Origin: Treponema sp.
GTDB lineage: Bacteria > Spirochaetota > Spirochaetia > Treponematales > Breznakiellaceae
Direction: 5' to 3'
Assembly (NCBI GenBank): GCA_031263265.1
Contig: JAISGE010000083.1
Coordinates: forward strand, 1-6,301
Length of the DNA: 6,301 bases
The notes beneath the pieces are model-generated. The model did no database searches and was not told where the DNA came from. It saw nothing but the letters and a program-made list of their open reading frames with translations. Position 1 is the stretch's first letter. Each line of letters opens with the position of its first letter. This document shows, piece after piece, positions 6,251 to 6,301 of this stretch. The translations under genes were made by a program, and so were the position numbers.

Positions 6251-6294
6251 CTCCTCTTAACCGGAACTATATCTAGGAATACCGGCATTGGCAA
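6251..6294 (-). promoter_or_regulatory. Promoter and ribosome binding site of the nuclease-like gene
   Basis: On the minus strand, TTGCCA (6289-6294, five of six), a 17-base spacer and TATAGT (6266-6271, five of six) form a strong sigma70-type promoter. Transcription should begin near 6258-6260, giving a leader of about 17 bases. The Shine-Dalgarno AGAGGAG (6251-6257) is 9 bases from the ATC codon at 6241-6239. This site decides the start: it is about 160 bases upstream of the first GTG, far too distant to serve it. Confidence 0.7.
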
Positions 6295-6301
6295 GAAACA
6301 G

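Overview
The window looks like a chromosomal segment of a host-associated spirochaete, most likely a Treponema of the termite-gut type. This rests on recognition of the protein families and gene style (a TraB/PrgY-family membrane protein beside an exported TPR protein, a large exported protein of unknown function, and a Treponema-style PD-(D/E)XK Rpn-like protein). No marker gene fixes the taxonomy, so this is an inference of moderate confidence.

Layout from left to right. (1) Positions 1-489 contain no convincing gene. A well-formed minus-strand promoter at 9-37 drives something off the left edge, followed by two tandem GC-rich repeat units of about 200 bp (69-270 and 271-467) plus a fragment (468-489). 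The repeats carry nested inverted repeats and end at the stop codon of the next gene. (2) Positions 490-3148, minus strand, hold a probable two-gene operon: a signal-peptide-bearing TPR protein read first, then, after a 40-base gap, a full-length TraB/PrgY-family protein. A promoter at 3167-3195 shows that the TPR gene starts at a GTG at 3148, not at the ATG at 3199. (3) Positions 3149-3478 are a divergent regulatory region with a duplicated block just before the plus-strand gene. (4) Positions 3479-5287, plus strand, hold a 602-residue exported or membrane-anchored protein that I do not recognise. (5) Positions 5288-5395 separate two convergent genes and hold a hairpin terminator and a short inverted repeat. 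(6) Positions 5396-6241, minus strand, encode a PD-(D/E)XK nuclease-like protein with its own promoter and ribosome binding site, but the codon where the start should be is ATC.

The TPR/TraB pair probably works at the cell envelope: an exported TPR scaffold next to a membrane protein whose family is related to the Tiki-type metalloproteases. The nuclease-like gene has its own promoter, and nothing in the sequence ties it to the others. I see no CRISPR array, tRNA, rRNA or intact insertion sequence. The least ordinary signals are the nested repeat array, the missing start codon of the nuclease-like gene, and the duplicated leader of the 602-residue gene.
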